The translations under genes and the position numbers were made by a program. Shown piece by piece: positions 11,050-22,357 of a stretch of DNA of 64,000 nucleotides. The stretch covers positions 116,633 through 180,632 of the forward strand of contig WHVA01000209.1 in assembly GCA_015179125.1 (NCBI GenBank), in the 5' to 3' direction. A model generated the notes under the pieces. It did no database searches. It was not told the DNA's origin and was given only the letters and a program-made list of their open reading frames with translations. Source of the DNA: Gautieria morchelliformis (Eukaryota; Basidiomycota; Agaricomycetes; Gomphales; Gomphaceae). Position 1 is the first letter of the stretch; each line of letters opens with the position of its first letter.

Positions 11050-12220
11050 GACATTCACGCACAAAGCGGCTTGTATGGCAATGCGCTGCAGGCGGCGTCA
11101 TTAAGGGGTCATCAGGCCACTAAGAAGCTACTCATGAAGAAGCTCAATGTGTGTGACCCGGATGGCAATGCATTCAAGGCAGCATCACCATGGGGCTATC
11201 ACGCTACTTTTCAGCTGTTCCTGGAGAAGATCGATGGGCAAGGCGGCTGGTATGGCATTAATGTGTTCCAGGCAGCATCATCAGGGGGTCATCAGGCCAC
11301 TGTTGAGCTACTCCTGGAGAAGGGAGCGGATGTCAATGTGCAGGGCGGCTTTTATGGCAATGCACTGCAGGCATCGTCATCAGGAGGTCATCAGGTCACT
11401 GTTGAACTTCTTCTGGAGAGGGGCGCGGGTGTCAATGTGCAAGGCGGCTTGTATGGCAATGCGCTGCAGGCAGCATCATCAGGGGGTCATCAAGCTACTG
11501 TTGAGCTGCTCCTGGAGAAAGGAGCAGATGTCACTGCACAAGGTGGCTTGTATGGCAATGCACTGCAGGCATCATCATCAGGGGGTCATCAGGCCACTGT
11601 TGAGCTGCTCCTGGAGAAGGGAGCGGATGTCAATGCGCGAGGTGGCTATTATGGAAATGCGCTGCAGGCAGCATCATCAGAGGGTCACCAGGCCACTGTT
11701 GAGCTGCTCCTGGAGAAGGGAGCAGATGTCAATGCACAAGGTGGCGAGTATGGAAATGCACTCCAGGCGGCATCATCACGGTGTCACCACACCACTGTTG
11801 AGCTGCTCCTGGAGAAGGGAGCAGATGTCAACGCACAAGGTCGCACGTATGGAAATGCACTCCAGGCGGCATCATCATGGTGTCACCACACCACTGTTGA
11901 GCTGCTCCTGGAGAAGGGAGCAGATGTCAAGGCACAAGGTGGCACGTATGGAAATGCACTCCAGGCAGCATCATCATGGGGTAATCAGGCCACTGTTGAG
12001 CTGTTCCTGGAGAAGGGAGCAGATGTCAATGCGCAAGGTGGCGAGTATGGAAATGCACTTCAGGCGGCATCATCAGCGGGTCATCAGGCCGCTGTTGAGC
12101 TGCTCCTGGAGAAGGGAGCAGATGTCAATGCGCAAGGTGGCAAATATGGCAATGCACTCCAGGCAGCATCATCAGAGGGTCATCATGCCATTGTTGAGCT
12201 GCTCCTGAAGAGTGCAACAC
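11050..12220 (+). repeat. About eleven 99-bp ankyrin-coding tandem repeats
   Basis: The 33-residue unit has the core YGNALQAASSGGHQATVELL followed by LEKGADVNAQGG and is repeated nearly without change. The DNA units are also nearly identical, with differences concentrated at a few codons (SGG, SEG, SRC, SWC, SWG and SAG before the conserved His). The first two units are diverged. This is the ligand-recognition region in fungal STAND proteins. Confidence 0.85.
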
Positions 12221-12584
12221 ATATGGAGAACTAGGAACGACGGCACTCAGGCTGATGCTTTGCCACATCCCTCTTGATGGATTTGATGGCAAGAACGACA
12301 GTAACAGAAGAGACCTCACTGGGTCAGTGGCAAGTACCACCACGTTATAGTCTATACCTGAATGTGGCATTGCAAGAATGATGAGGATGGAGGTGTACTA
12401 CACATGACTTTTTTTTTTTTCATCACTTCATTTGACCTCAGGGCAACCTAAGGAGGAGGTTGCTACACTCGATGTACCTAGAACTGGACACATGGTGTAT
12501 AAATGTAACTATATATAGGACTCAGATTTTGATGGATCTATACTACTGGATCTGCATTCGGGCCTTTGTTGTACCTCCTATCAT

Positions 12585-13591
12585 TGGAGGCATAGTAAGG
12601 TTTTTTGGTCTGAAAAACTGTTCAAAAAACTGTAAAGATTTTCAAAAGTTTTTTAGTGTTTTTTTATGTTAAAAAAACTTCAACAAAATTTTAGGTTTTT
12701 TAAAGCTTTCTCAATCCCAAAAAGGTGTGATAGAATTGTAAAAGAAAGTGCAAGAAACTTTAAAGAAACACAGAAAAATTCCAAGTTTTTTCAGACTTTT
12801 GGGGATCAAGAAACTCTGTGAAAATTAAGGTTTTTTATGGGTTTTCTTATGAGTTTCTTTGTGAAAAAAAAAAGAAACTGATAACAAAACCCATAAAAAA
12901 CCTTGATTTTCACAGAGTTTCCTGATCCATAAAATTCTGAAAAAACTTTGAATTTTTCAATGTGTTTCTTTAAAGTTTTTTTTTTACAATTTTATCACAC
13001 TTTTTTGTTGTAAACCATGGTGGGCAAGCTGCTGCGCATGTATATGATGAGGGGTGAAGGGAACTAAGGAGAAATAGATTCAAGCACCAATTAAGGGCTG
13101 AAGCGAGTCTGGGGCCAAAACAATGAGAACTGTGGCTTTAAAACAGCCAGCTACAATAGCACAAATGGAGTTTCTTACTGCCTGAGATTCTATACATGTT
13201 TCCTAGCTATTTAAGTACTTTGGAACGAAGCTATGCTAAGATATATATGAAAGATGCTTGTGGAGAAAGCAGGTGCTGCCGGTGCATGATATATGCACCA
13301 GTGCTGCTCAGGGTTAAAGGGGCCGGCTAGATGCGCGCGCGTGTGATAGTGCATGCGCATGTAAATAGATCCACGGTCAGTGATGCGTCTATGCGTGAGT
13401 ATGGGCGCAAGAGTGCTAGTATAGCGCTTGATCTCCCATCCATAATATAACATTTTTTTGGATTGAGAAAGCTTTAAAAAACCTCAAATTTTATAGAAGT
13501 TTTTTTTTCATAAAAAACACTAAAAGAATTTGGAAAATCTTTACAGTTTTTTGAGCAATTTTTCAGACCAAAAAACCTTACTATGCCTCCA
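12585..13591. mobile_element. Foldback (MITE-like) element with long inverted arms
   Basis: The outer ends are inverted repeats: TGGAGGCATAGTAAGG at 12585-12600 and its complement at 13576-13591. The left arm continues to about 12850, and its complement lies in two pieces, 12885-13005 and 13458-13591, separated by a later solo LTR. Without that LTR the element is about 555 bp with arms of about 265 bp and a loop of about 35 bp. It is very A/T-run rich and has no coding capacity. A target duplication was not evident. Confidence 0.8.
13006..13452 (-). mobile_element. Solo LTR (447 bp) inside the foldback element
   Basis: The insert has TGTT...AACA ends and sits between TTTTT duplications (13001-13005, 13453-13457), exactly where the right arm of the foldback is interrupted. 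Excision would restore the arm's complementarity to the left arm. Orientation is uncertain; read on the minus strand it starts TGTTATATT. Family unknown. Confidence 0.7.
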
Positions 13592-14117
13592 GTGTATGTA
13601 ACTACATATTTGATGTATATGGTCAATGTGGCAGCTGCAGCACTCATCCTGACAGGCAGTAGGGATCTGATGCCATATACCTGGATTCGGCTCATCATTC
13701 ATTCATTTTTCGTGACATTGTGCCAGGTCTGGGTGAAGGCAGGGAAAGAGGTAGGAAAGTGGAGAGTTGCGATGATGAGCTCAGTGAATCTAAGCACTGC
13801 AACCAGGCTAATGAAGGAAGATTAGTAATCCCAACTATAAATAGCTTGACACCTAATTCACCTGAGTTCATCCTTTGCTTTTGCCTCCATCTACCCACCT
13901 AATGTAGATACAGGTGAAATTTCCTTCAAAATGGCACCGTCATATCCCAGTGGCTCCTCAGGACACCCTGAGCTGCCGCCGATGTGCCAGTTGATTCCAA
14001 CACGACTACCTACGACCGCCTAACACCAGTGCTCCCTCTATCACCACTCCCAGGCATGTGGCCCCCACAAACTCCACCCTGTGTTCTTCAGCTGCGGCAT
14101 TGCCTCACAGACCTTCC
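13592..14117. other. No gene seen
   Basis: Only short frames. No conserved motif, RNA gene or element end was recognised between the foldback element and the family A LTR fragment. Confidence 0.6.
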
Positions 14118-14577
14118 TGTCATGACACGTTTATTTCCCCTACTCAGATGCTCTGTTCTCTCATTCCCCACTCCACCTCCGTGTTCGCTCAGATCGCCCT
14201 TGCCATGTTCGGCGACCGATATTCGCTGTTCGCACCATTCATCATAGCCACGCCGTCAAAGCCCGATCGACGTCTTTGGACCAACTTGGTAGTCATCACT
14301 GGGCCTATCACCTCCTCTGCTCAACCCTCTTTCGATGGTGTTTCTATGATCGGATTGTCATGACTTGTGTATTTCCTGCACCTTGTTATCCCCATTTTCC
14401 CTTTCGCCACTCCTTCCCCGTGTTCGCTTGGCTTCGCCCCCCACTTTGACCACTCCTCCCCTATGTCATCTCCTTTCACCCTTCCTCGCATTTTGCTGAA
14501 TGACTATTCGCTACTCGCATCATTCGCCAACAGGCATGCCATCAAAACATGATCAACGCCCCCTCCCTGGTAGGATG
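14118..14577 (+). mobile_element. Family A LTR, 5' fragment
   Basis: It starts TGTCATGACACG and follows the first about 440 bp of the solo LTR at 4391-5661 (shared words such as cgatcgacgtctttgga and cgccaacaggca). It then stops abruptly at the copia integrase fragment near 14578. The rest of the LTR is missing, so the junction is a truncation or recombination point. Confidence 0.8.
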
Positions 14578-15266
14578 AAGACTATTGTGCCCCACTCAGG
14601 TAGGTCTGTGAGATCGGGCTTCGCACCGTGTACCAGCTCGTACGGTGTTTTGCCGTTGAGCACGTGTGTCGAGGTTCGATTCTTCAGCCAGACCGTGTGC
14701 TGCACTGACTCGGTCCACAGGAACTTAGGCAGGTCCACTGTCAGGAGCATGGCTCGCACGTGCTCTAATAGTGTTCTGTTCAGGCGTTCTGACACCCCGT
14801 TCTCCTCTGGCATGTCGTGTACGGTAAGACTCCGTACCGTCCCTTTTGACTTAAGGTGTGTGATGAATTCCTGCGAAAGATACTCACCGCCGCGATCCGT
14901 TTGCAGGCATTTTATTTTCACACCATGCTGGGTCTCGACCCACGCCTCGTATTGCCTATAGCAGCCGAATGCTTCGGCCGTCCTTGCCATGGGGACGAGG
15001 TAGGTCCACCTATTGTGGTCATCAGTAAAACTGACAAAATATTCCTTGCCATCGTAGCTCTGGGGGTTCGCCGGCCCCCAGACGTCCGAGTGGACTTTTT
15101 CGCCAAAGGTGGAGGCCCGCGGTCCATCCCGCACCTGCAGGACCGGCTTGCGCGTAGGCTTAGCTTGCACGCATGCTTTACAAAAGCTTGGCTGACTGGA
15201 AGCATCCAAGTCTAGCCCTGTTATCGTACCGTCCCAGACGAGTTTCCGGGCGATCAGCGGGGATAT
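14578..15266 (-). pseudogene. Ty1/copia integrase fragment
   Basis: The minus-strand frame shows the end of the GAG-preintegrase zinc motif (CKACVQAKPTRKPV) and the integrase core with its catalytic acidic residues in context: HSDVWGPAN, FTDDHNRWTYLV, LQTDRGGEYLSQEF and MPEENGVSERLNRTL. It is cut on the right by the LTR starting at 15267 and on the left near 14578, where normal integrase sequence ends after DLPEWG. It differs clearly from the integrase of the copia element to its right, so it belongs to another family. Confidence 0.85.
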
Positions 15267-15763
15267 TGTAGAGGACAGGAATTATAGGCAGTAGGAATGG
15301 ACTTCTTGCTCAAAAGAATAGACTAGAAATTAATTCACCCTCTCAGTGAATTTAGTTGTCACTATAAATATATTATACACTACCTAGAAATTAATTCACT
15401 ACAGAGGATTTCTAGGTCAATAAATCGAAAGAATGCTAGACTAATTTACTTGCCCCTCTCAGTGAATTTAGTTGTCACTGAGAAAGGGGGAAACTGTTTC
15501 ACTGCGCATGTACTACTATCCGGCCCTTTAGCGCCCAAGAGCTCGCGCGTCGAAGTCATTTCAGACTCCGCTGGATGCAGCCGCTTGTGAAAGTAGGAAT
15601 AACAAGATGAAATGGAGAGATAGGGAGTGAGTGGAAAATTTCGAAAATAACCAGAGAAATGGATGCATGATACAAGAACAACATGAGAAGAAATTGAGAA
15701 AGCACACAACAAATTGGATATATTATGCTTGATTTTGGTGCAGGAGCATCAATGCACCCAACA
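15267..15763 (-). mobile_element. Copia element, 3' LTR (497 bp)
   Basis: TGTAGAGGACAGG...CACCCAACA. It matches the LTR at 20025-20460 almost exactly but contains 61 extra bp near 15320-15385 that duplicate the ctagaaattaattca segment. On the coding (minus) strand it is preceded by a polypurine tract, GAGGGGGCG (15764-15772). Confidence 0.9.
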
Positions 15764-18700
15764 CGCCCCCTCAAGCTTAATATATTCCGATTTTTCATTG
15801 AGGATCTTCACTCTAGGACTAGGAAGTCCTTTGGTGAGGATATCTGCCAACATTTGTTCGGTTGGCAAATAAACGAGCTTGGCTTGTTGATTTTTGATTA
15901 TATCTCGAAGGAAATATAATCTGATGTCGAAATGTTTGGTTCTCGTGTGTTGTTGAGTGCCATACGTGATGGCAATGGCTGATTGATTGTCTGAATAAAT
16001 TTTGATGGGTCTGTTCAGTGGTTGGAATATTTCAGAAATAAAATGGCGCATCTAAAGAGCCTCTTTGCCCGTATGGGTCAGGGCGACGAATTCGGCTTCA
16101 GTTGATGAGAGGGCTACTATCGACTGTTTCTGGCAACTCCATGAAACAGTGCCTCCATCAATCTGAAATAAGTATGCCGAATACGAACGCCTATGACTCT
16201 GTGAACCCCAATCCGCGTCTGAATACCCCATCAAGCCGTCTCGATTTCTTCCAAGTGTGAGCTTGTAATGCTTCGTGCCTTTCAAATATTTGAAGACACG
16301 TTTGACTGCATTCCAGTGTGTGCCACCTGGATTTTCGAGGAATTGCGAAAGCAATGACACCGCAAATGCAATGTCAGGTCGAGTGGCTACAGCTGCCCAC
16401 ATCAGTGATCCTATAGCTTGCCTGTACGGAAACTTCCACATGGCTTTCTTGCCTCTCTCTGTAGAAGGACATTGGTCTTTAGATAATTTTACGGCTGGAT
16501 CAAGAGGCGTAGCGTAAGTCTTTGCATCTTCGAGATTGAATTTTTGATGATCTTCTCGATGTATGCAGGTTGTGAAATTGCAATAGTTTTCTTCTGCCAG
16601 TCTCTTTCAATTTTGAGATTCAATAGCCAATGAATCTCGCCTAGATCTTTCATACTGAAGATCTGAGCAAGATCTCGTTTGACTTCATCCAGGACTGACT
16701 GATTCTCAGCTGTGATGGTGAGATCATCCACAGCTGTTGCAATGATCACATGCCCCTTTCCGCCATGTCTATAAAATACAGCCCCATCTGTGGCTGACGT
16801 AGTGAATCCTAATTTGTGGAATTCACCACTTAGACGTTTATACCATTCCCTTCCAGATTGTTTGAGGCCATAGAGTGCTTTCTTCAAAAGTAGCACTTCG
16901 TCTTTGTCTCTAGACTCATATCCATACGGTTGCTTCATGTAAATAGGTTCAGGTAGTGTAGCATTGAGGTATGCATAGTCCACGTCCATTTGATGGATAG
17001 GCCAGTCATTCCTAGCAGCAATGGCGCATATGATCCGTAGGGAGGATAACCGAGCAACAGGTGAGTATGTCTCATCATAGTCGACTCCAAATTTCTGTGT
17101 GAAGCCTTGGGCGACCATTCTCGATTTAGGCATTATTGGTTTCCCTTCTGGATTACGCTTCCAAAGGTAGACCCATTTATTACCGACAATATTGGCTCCA
17201 GGAGGTGGTTTGGCTCGTTCCCACACTCCCTTGTCGATTAGGGCCTCATACTCTTTGTCCATTGATTTCTTCCATATAGGATTATTCAGAGCTTCGTCTG
17301 CATTGCTAGGTTCAATTTGACTCAAATCCGGCGCCTTGTTATTGTTTTGACCGTCGGTTAGAAACGCACTGATGGCACACTCATAGCTACTGATGCCATC
17401 AATCTCGGAGGATAATTCTTGGTCGAATAAAACTTCTTTATGGTCCTCAACGTCCTCGTAAGCTAGCGTAGTCATATGTGCGCCAGCTTGTCTCTGAGTT
17501 TGAGATCTTGTTACGGGACCTGATGGGGCCGGCTGCACTTGTTGTTGACGGATCCTTTCGCTTCTCCTTATCGGTTCAGCTTCTCTAGGTCTGTCATCAA
17601 CTCCCTGAATAGGTTGCAGCTTTTCAAGATATTCCTCTGGTGCATTTTCATCAATTTCTTCGATCTTTGCCTCTTCGCTGACTAAGCGACCGGGCATAGG
17701 CACTGATGCCGGAATGGCCTTCTTCTCCTCTCTAGACGTAGGTAGCTTGGATTCCTCAATAGAAATGATTGGGACCTTTCCCTTCTTCATTTCTGAATCA
17801 AACACAACATTCCGCTCGACAGAAACTTTGTGCGAGTCAGGCCAATAAATATAATGACCATGGCTCTGCGCAGAAATTCCTATCCACCGAGCTCTCTTGG
17901 CACGAGCTTCCAATTTATCTCCCTGAGTGACCTTAATATAGACTTCAATTCCCCACGCGTGAATGTCTTTGAGATTCGGTTTCTCATGGTGGATCATCTC
18001 GTAGGGCGTTTTATCCGGTAGAGCTCTTGTGTGCGTCCTGTTCCTAAGATAATTGGCATGCTGTATTGCATAGCCCCATAATATCTTAGGAAGGCCTGAT
18101 TCTAACAGCATGGCACGAGTTCTCTCAGTGAGAGTTCGGTTCAGACGTTCGGCAACACCATTAGACTCTGGTGTGTCGTGTACCGTCAACTGATGCTTCG
18201 TGCCTTGTTTGGCTAGATGCTGTTCGAATTCAGAGCTCGTATACTCGCCCCCTCGATCAGAAACAAGTGCCTTGATGTGCACATTTCTCTGTCGAAGCAT
18301 TAAAGCCTCATAGAGCTTGTACTTTGAGAATGCTTCTGATTTGTTCGCCATGAGATAGATCACCGATTCTCTCGAGTAATCATCGATAAAGGAGACATAA
18401 TATGACTTCTTATCGATTGTGAGGTGCCTTGCAGGTCCCCAGACATCAGAATAAATTCTGTCACCGAATTTTGACGTTCGGTCTCTGGGTTCTCGAGGAA
18501 GAGGTTTGCGTGCAATCTTGGCCTGAATACACGCATCGCAGACAATTCTATCGCCTGTGGAGCTCAGTTCAATGCCCAATATCATGCCATGATTTAATAG
18601 ATGTTGTAGGGACTTCTGTGAGATATGCCCCATTTTTTGATGAATTTCCATGGCAGACAAACACATATGGGCTTGAGCACTTGGTGAGTGGAGGTCTAGT

Positions 18701-20019
18701 CGATATAAACCATTGACCTTCGGTGCTTGCATCAATACCTTTCCAGTAGCGTTAGATATTGTGCATTTCTGGCCACCGAGTCGAATGTCATAGCCAGCAT
18801 CATCGCACCGACCGATCGAGACGAGGGTAGCAGCAATTTTTGGGGCATAATATGTATCTTGCAACGTGACTTCTACTGTTTTATCTCCAACCTTGTTGGA
18901 TAATACAAGCAGTCCTGAACCGAAGGCATCAAAAGTGCCTTTGTTGGCTGCTCGGATAGTCCTCGGCTGTGAGAATTGACAGTAGTTCCTCAATAAATCT
19001 TTGTGAGGAGTCATATGCGATGTCGTTCCGGTGTCGAGTATAACTATAACTCCTGAGGATGTGCTCAGATTGAAATTAGAGCACTCGTCAAAATTGGTGA
19101 AGGCAAGATGCCCATCACCACTTTCCTCAGAAGAGGACTCTTCTTCGGCAACATTCGCTTTTGCTTTACCCTTCTTCTTCTTCTTGGCTTTGGCTTTTTT
19201 CTTCTGACGTGGTCCTTGACCTTCTTTACCACCTCCTTTAGCCCAGCAATTTTCGATGGAATGTCCAGGCTTTTTGCAGTTGGTGCATACATGCGCCTTC
19301 TGCCCCTTCTGGTCCTTCTTAGTAGATGAACCAATAAACACCTGCTCTTCTTGCGGGAGTGTTTTCTTCCTGTCATACTGAGCCTTTAGTACCCTAATAA
19401 TATTATCAGGGACCAATGGCATCCCGCATTCTTCAAGCGAAGTAGTAAGGGCGTTCATGACTGCCTCATAGGATGGTGGAAGTGATGCAAGGATGATGTC
19501 CATAAATTCTTCTTCGGAAACTCTGGCTCCCATCTCATTAAGACGAGCATATAGGTCTTGGGCCTTGTCCAAATGATCTCTCAAGTCTCCATCCTCAGGA
19601 CATCTCATACTGCGGAGTTGTCGCTGCAGGCTGGTGAGGACCATCTTGGGCTTTTTGGTCATCTCATTGACCAATGCATCCCAAGTCTCTTTTGCTGTCT
19701 TCTGCTTCTGTAGCATCAGGGCTAATGACTCTGACACTGAGACGATGATTTGGGTCTTGGCTTGTCCTTCTCTAGCAAGGTATCTCTCCAGCTTCTCCTC
19801 AGCCTTATCCATCTGAGTTTCCTCAGCTTCTGTAAGAATATGGCCTGGGGGCATAACTGGAGGATCAGGAGGTCGAGTGACTCTCCCTTCTACATGCTTG
19901 AGTAGATTTTTGGACTCGAAATAGCTGATGAGAGTGGCTCGCCACAATGGCCAATTACTACCATCAGTAGCAAGCTTCTCAACACCCAATAGCTTCTCAG
20001 AAGTGTCTCCGGGGCCCAT
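15749..20019 (-). pseudogene. Ty1/copia Gag-Pol polyprotein, two lesions
   Basis: A single polyprotein in the order typical of Ty1/copia: Gag (UBN2-like, from MGPGDTSEKLLG), zinc knuckle CTNCKKPGHSIENC, protease ILDTGTTSHM, preintegrase HQKMGHIS with CDACIQAK, integrase (YSDVWGP, FIDDYSR, SDRGGEY, PESNGVAERLNRT), reverse transcriptase (NKWVYLWKRN, YNATLPEPIY-like region, VDDLTI) and RNase H (YSDADWG, SSTEAEF, IYSDNQSAI). The ATG lies only five bases after the 5' LTR. Two lesions are seen: loss of one A in an A-run near 16543, which shifts the frame after the RT, and TAG at 16052-16054 where a Trp codon is expected before MRHF. The LTRs are nearly identical, so it inserted recently, yet it is not autonomous. 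Confidence 0.9.
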
Positions 20020-20024
20020 AACCC
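20011..20024 (-). promoter_or_regulatory. Primer binding site for an initiator-tRNA-Met half
   Basis: Directly inside the 5' LTR the minus strand reads GGGTTATGGGCCCC. Thirteen bases complement the anticodon stem-loop GGGCCCAUAACCC of eukaryotic initiator tRNA, the internal site used by Drosophila copia. The polyprotein start codon (20017-20019) lies within it. Confidence 0.75.
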
Positions 20025-20460
20025 TGTAGAGGACAGGAATTATAGGCAGTAGGAATGGACTTCTTGCTCAAAAGAATAGACTAGAAATTAATTCACTACA
20101 GAGGATTTCTAGGTCAATAAATCGAAAGAATGCTAGACTAATTTACTTGCCCCTCTCAGTGAATTTAGTTGTCACTGAGAGAGGGGGAAACTGTTTCACT
20201 GCGCATGTACTACTATCCGGCCCTTTAGCGCCCAAGAGCTCGCGCGTCGAAGTCATTTCAGACTCCGCTGGATGCAGCCGCTTGTGAAAGTAGGAATAAC
20301 AAGATGAAATGGAGAGATAGGGAGTGAGTGGAAAATTTCGAAAATAACCAGAGAAATGGATGCATGATACAAGAACAACATGAGAAGAAATTGAGAAAGC
20401 ACACAACAAATTGGATATATTATGCTTGATTTTGGTGCAGGAGCATCAATGCACCCAACA
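20025..20460 (-). mobile_element. Copia element, 5' LTR (436 bp)
   Basis: Same TG...CA ends as 15267-15763, with about one substitution by eye outside the 61-bp insertion of that copy. The right flank is TATTG and the left flank of the element is GATAT, so there is no target duplication. Confidence 0.9.
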
Positions 20461-21149
20461 TATTGACACACAGGGAATTGTTATGGACCCAGAAAAAGTG
20501 GTCCACATAATGAACTGGAAAACCCCAACTGGCCAGGATGTGCTCACATCCTTCATTGGCACAGTCAACTACATAGCCCTGAATTGTAGGGACATCAGAA
20601 AACCAATGGGGATTCTGACGAGCCGCACAGGGTCCACATCAATATGGAGGTGGGGCCCTATGGAACAGTGAGCATTTGATTCTGTAAAGCAAATAGTGCA
20701 GGCTCACCGGGACTCACACCAAACAGCAATCAGCTACACAATGGATGCAGCACCTGTGAACCTAATATGTGATGCTTGTTAGGAGGCACAGGCAGTGTCC
20801 TCACACAAGGCACTGACATACAAATGGCCACAACAATTGCATTCTGGTCAGTCAAATTCAACTCTGTGCAACACAATTACCCTGTACATGACCGTGAGCT
20901 CCTTGCAATAATAGAGTCCCTAAAATGATTCGGTCACCTACTACAAGGAATAAGATTTCAAATATTCACCGATCATAAGCCTCTGGAATACATACTCACC
21001 CAAAAAAACCTGTCATCTAGATAAAACCATTGGATTGATGTGCTAGGGGGCTTTGACTTCGAAATACACTATATTCCTGGTGAGACTAACATGGTAGCAG
21101 ACACATTATCATGAATGTACAATGCGGAACCTAGTGGCACAGTCAGGAG
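20461..21149 (+). pseudogene. Gypsy family C (copy C1), RT-RNase H fragment
   Basis: Plus-strand reading gives IVMDPEKVVHIMNWKTP, GTVNYIALNC, FTDHKPLEYIL and YIPGETNMVADTLS, matching 51,090-51,750 of copy C2 codon by codon. Several in-frame stops interrupt it (20669, 20926, near 21020, 21112). It begins abruptly at the copia LTR and is interrupted at 21150 by the family A LTR. It resumes at 29765. Confidence 0.85.
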
Positions 21150-21795
21150 TGTCAAGATTGGTTTTTAGGCGTCAATATCGTGTATTAGTAAACACAACGA
21201 ATGCCCGAATAACTTGTGCGAATAAGTATGCCGTTCGGCTAATAAGTGAACCGATGAATGTTCACAAAACAAAGGGGTTGCCCGAACGGGGCTCGCCCTG
21301 TCTACAGTCGTAGGGAAACAGCTCGCAGCACTTGACGACGTAACGTGCAAGATATCACGGAAGGGCTGTCTAAGTTTCGACGGTCCCTTCGCTGGCGAAG
21401 GTGCTCCTTCGGAGCCCTTCGCCAACAGCACAGAAAGTAGCTCGAAGGCTAAGGTAACGAAGACGAAGTATGAGAACTCACCAGTGATGCCTAAGTCCTT
21501 GGCTGGTTGAAGATAGAAATCTTCAAGGAGAGGCTCAAGACGATGATCACAGCGAGGTTAAGTTTGCACAAGATGGACGACGTATGATAATTGAACTGGG
21601 GAATATACATGCGAATGTAAACTACTTATATCAAATGCTCGTAAGGTAACAGCGAATAGGAAAGAGACCGTTACAAGTCAGGGTTGGATAGGGGTGCGCA
21701 GTCATGATACAACATAGATGAAATAAACATACAATAGAATGCAGGAAGAGGGAGAATATGAAATGACGGAGAGTAAAGGTGGCGAAGGCACTTAT
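21150..21795 (-). mobile_element. Family A LTR, minus strand, first part
   Basis: It starts TGTCAAGATTGG and runs antiparallel to the right half of the solo LTR at 4391-5661. It is flanked on the left by AGGAG (21145-21149) and interrupted by element B after CTTAT (21791-21795). The second part is 29294-29764. Confidence 0.9.
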
Positions 21796-22344
21796 TGTTA
21801 CGGTACGATCCGTCGTAAGGTTGACCGAGGTCGGGAACGAGACCCGAGGCAAGGTCCGAGGTTACGGGGCGAGGTTCGGATGGGGAAGTCGGAGAGGGAC
21901 TTGGCGTCAGCTTGTATGCTGCACCGACCCTACGCACGAGTCCCAACTTCGGAGGCAAACGAATAAGAGGCGAGGTTTGGCTTAAGAGGCGGGGCTTAGA
22001 AACTAACTAGGGATTGAAGGGATACGATAGTTGATTTTCAGACTGAGGAGTAGGAATGCATACAAGGGGGTTATATACGGGCGAGGGTGCGAGTCAGGGG
22101 CGAACATATTAGTGGAGGTCAGGGCGAGGTCAGGAGACCGAGGTCAGGGCGAGGTAATATACGAATGATGCGTGATGGAGCGGAATCAGTAACTATGGGG
22201 ATACGGGCATGGGATCAAGGTCGGATATGAACTCAAGCTCGGGCTCGGATAAGGGTCAGGTGTACTCGGGCACGAATATCACAAGGCTTGGGCTCGGAAG
22301 AAGGTTTTACCGGTAAGTAACCGGCCAAAGGCCGGGTCCTTACA
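21796..22344 (-). repeat. Element B 3' LTR
   Basis: 549 bp, same length as its partner at 28740-29288. On the coding strand it starts TGTAAGGACCC and is preceded by the polypurine tract AAGGAGGGGATAC (22345-22357). A TATATAA box lies at 22071-22077 on the minus strand. Confidence 0.9.
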
Positions 22345-22357
22345 GTATCCCCTCCTT
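22345..22357 (-). promoter_or_regulatory. Element B polypurine tract
   Basis: AAGGAGGGGATAC on the coding strand, abutting the 3' LTR. This is the expected primer site for plus-strand DNA synthesis. Confidence 0.8.

Larger units (their letters stand above)
7298..12234 (+). pseudogene. NACHT-ankyrin STAND (NLR-like) gene, disrupted
   Basis: The exons fit a fungal STAND receptor of about 1,197 residues: 7298-7331, 7386-8145 continuing at 9222-9224, 9277-9473, 9525-9549, 9609-10196 and 10248-12234. The N-terminus reads MAEALAGLGVAASVIAVVQ, the usual helical N-terminal region of such proteins. The third and fourth exons join to give the Walker A loop HGKAGSGKT (about residues 329-337). Walker B is IIFDALDEC (about 436-444). 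From about residue 800 to the end are ankyrin repeats. The family acts as NTP-driven sensors in non-self recognition and cell death; that role here is inference. Two lesions are seen: a 1,071-bp insertion after 8145 and an in-frame TAG at 9347-9349 (codon 290, Tyr in the paralogue at 43.8 kb). The first intron has a GC donor. A product from the ATG at 9595 would lack the P-loop. Confidence 0.85.

Noticed and set aside
11147..12208. 353-codon plus-strand frame in the ankyrin array
   Set aside because: It is the +1 shadow of the ankyrin repeats; its periodic pattern comes from the 99-bp DNA repeat.
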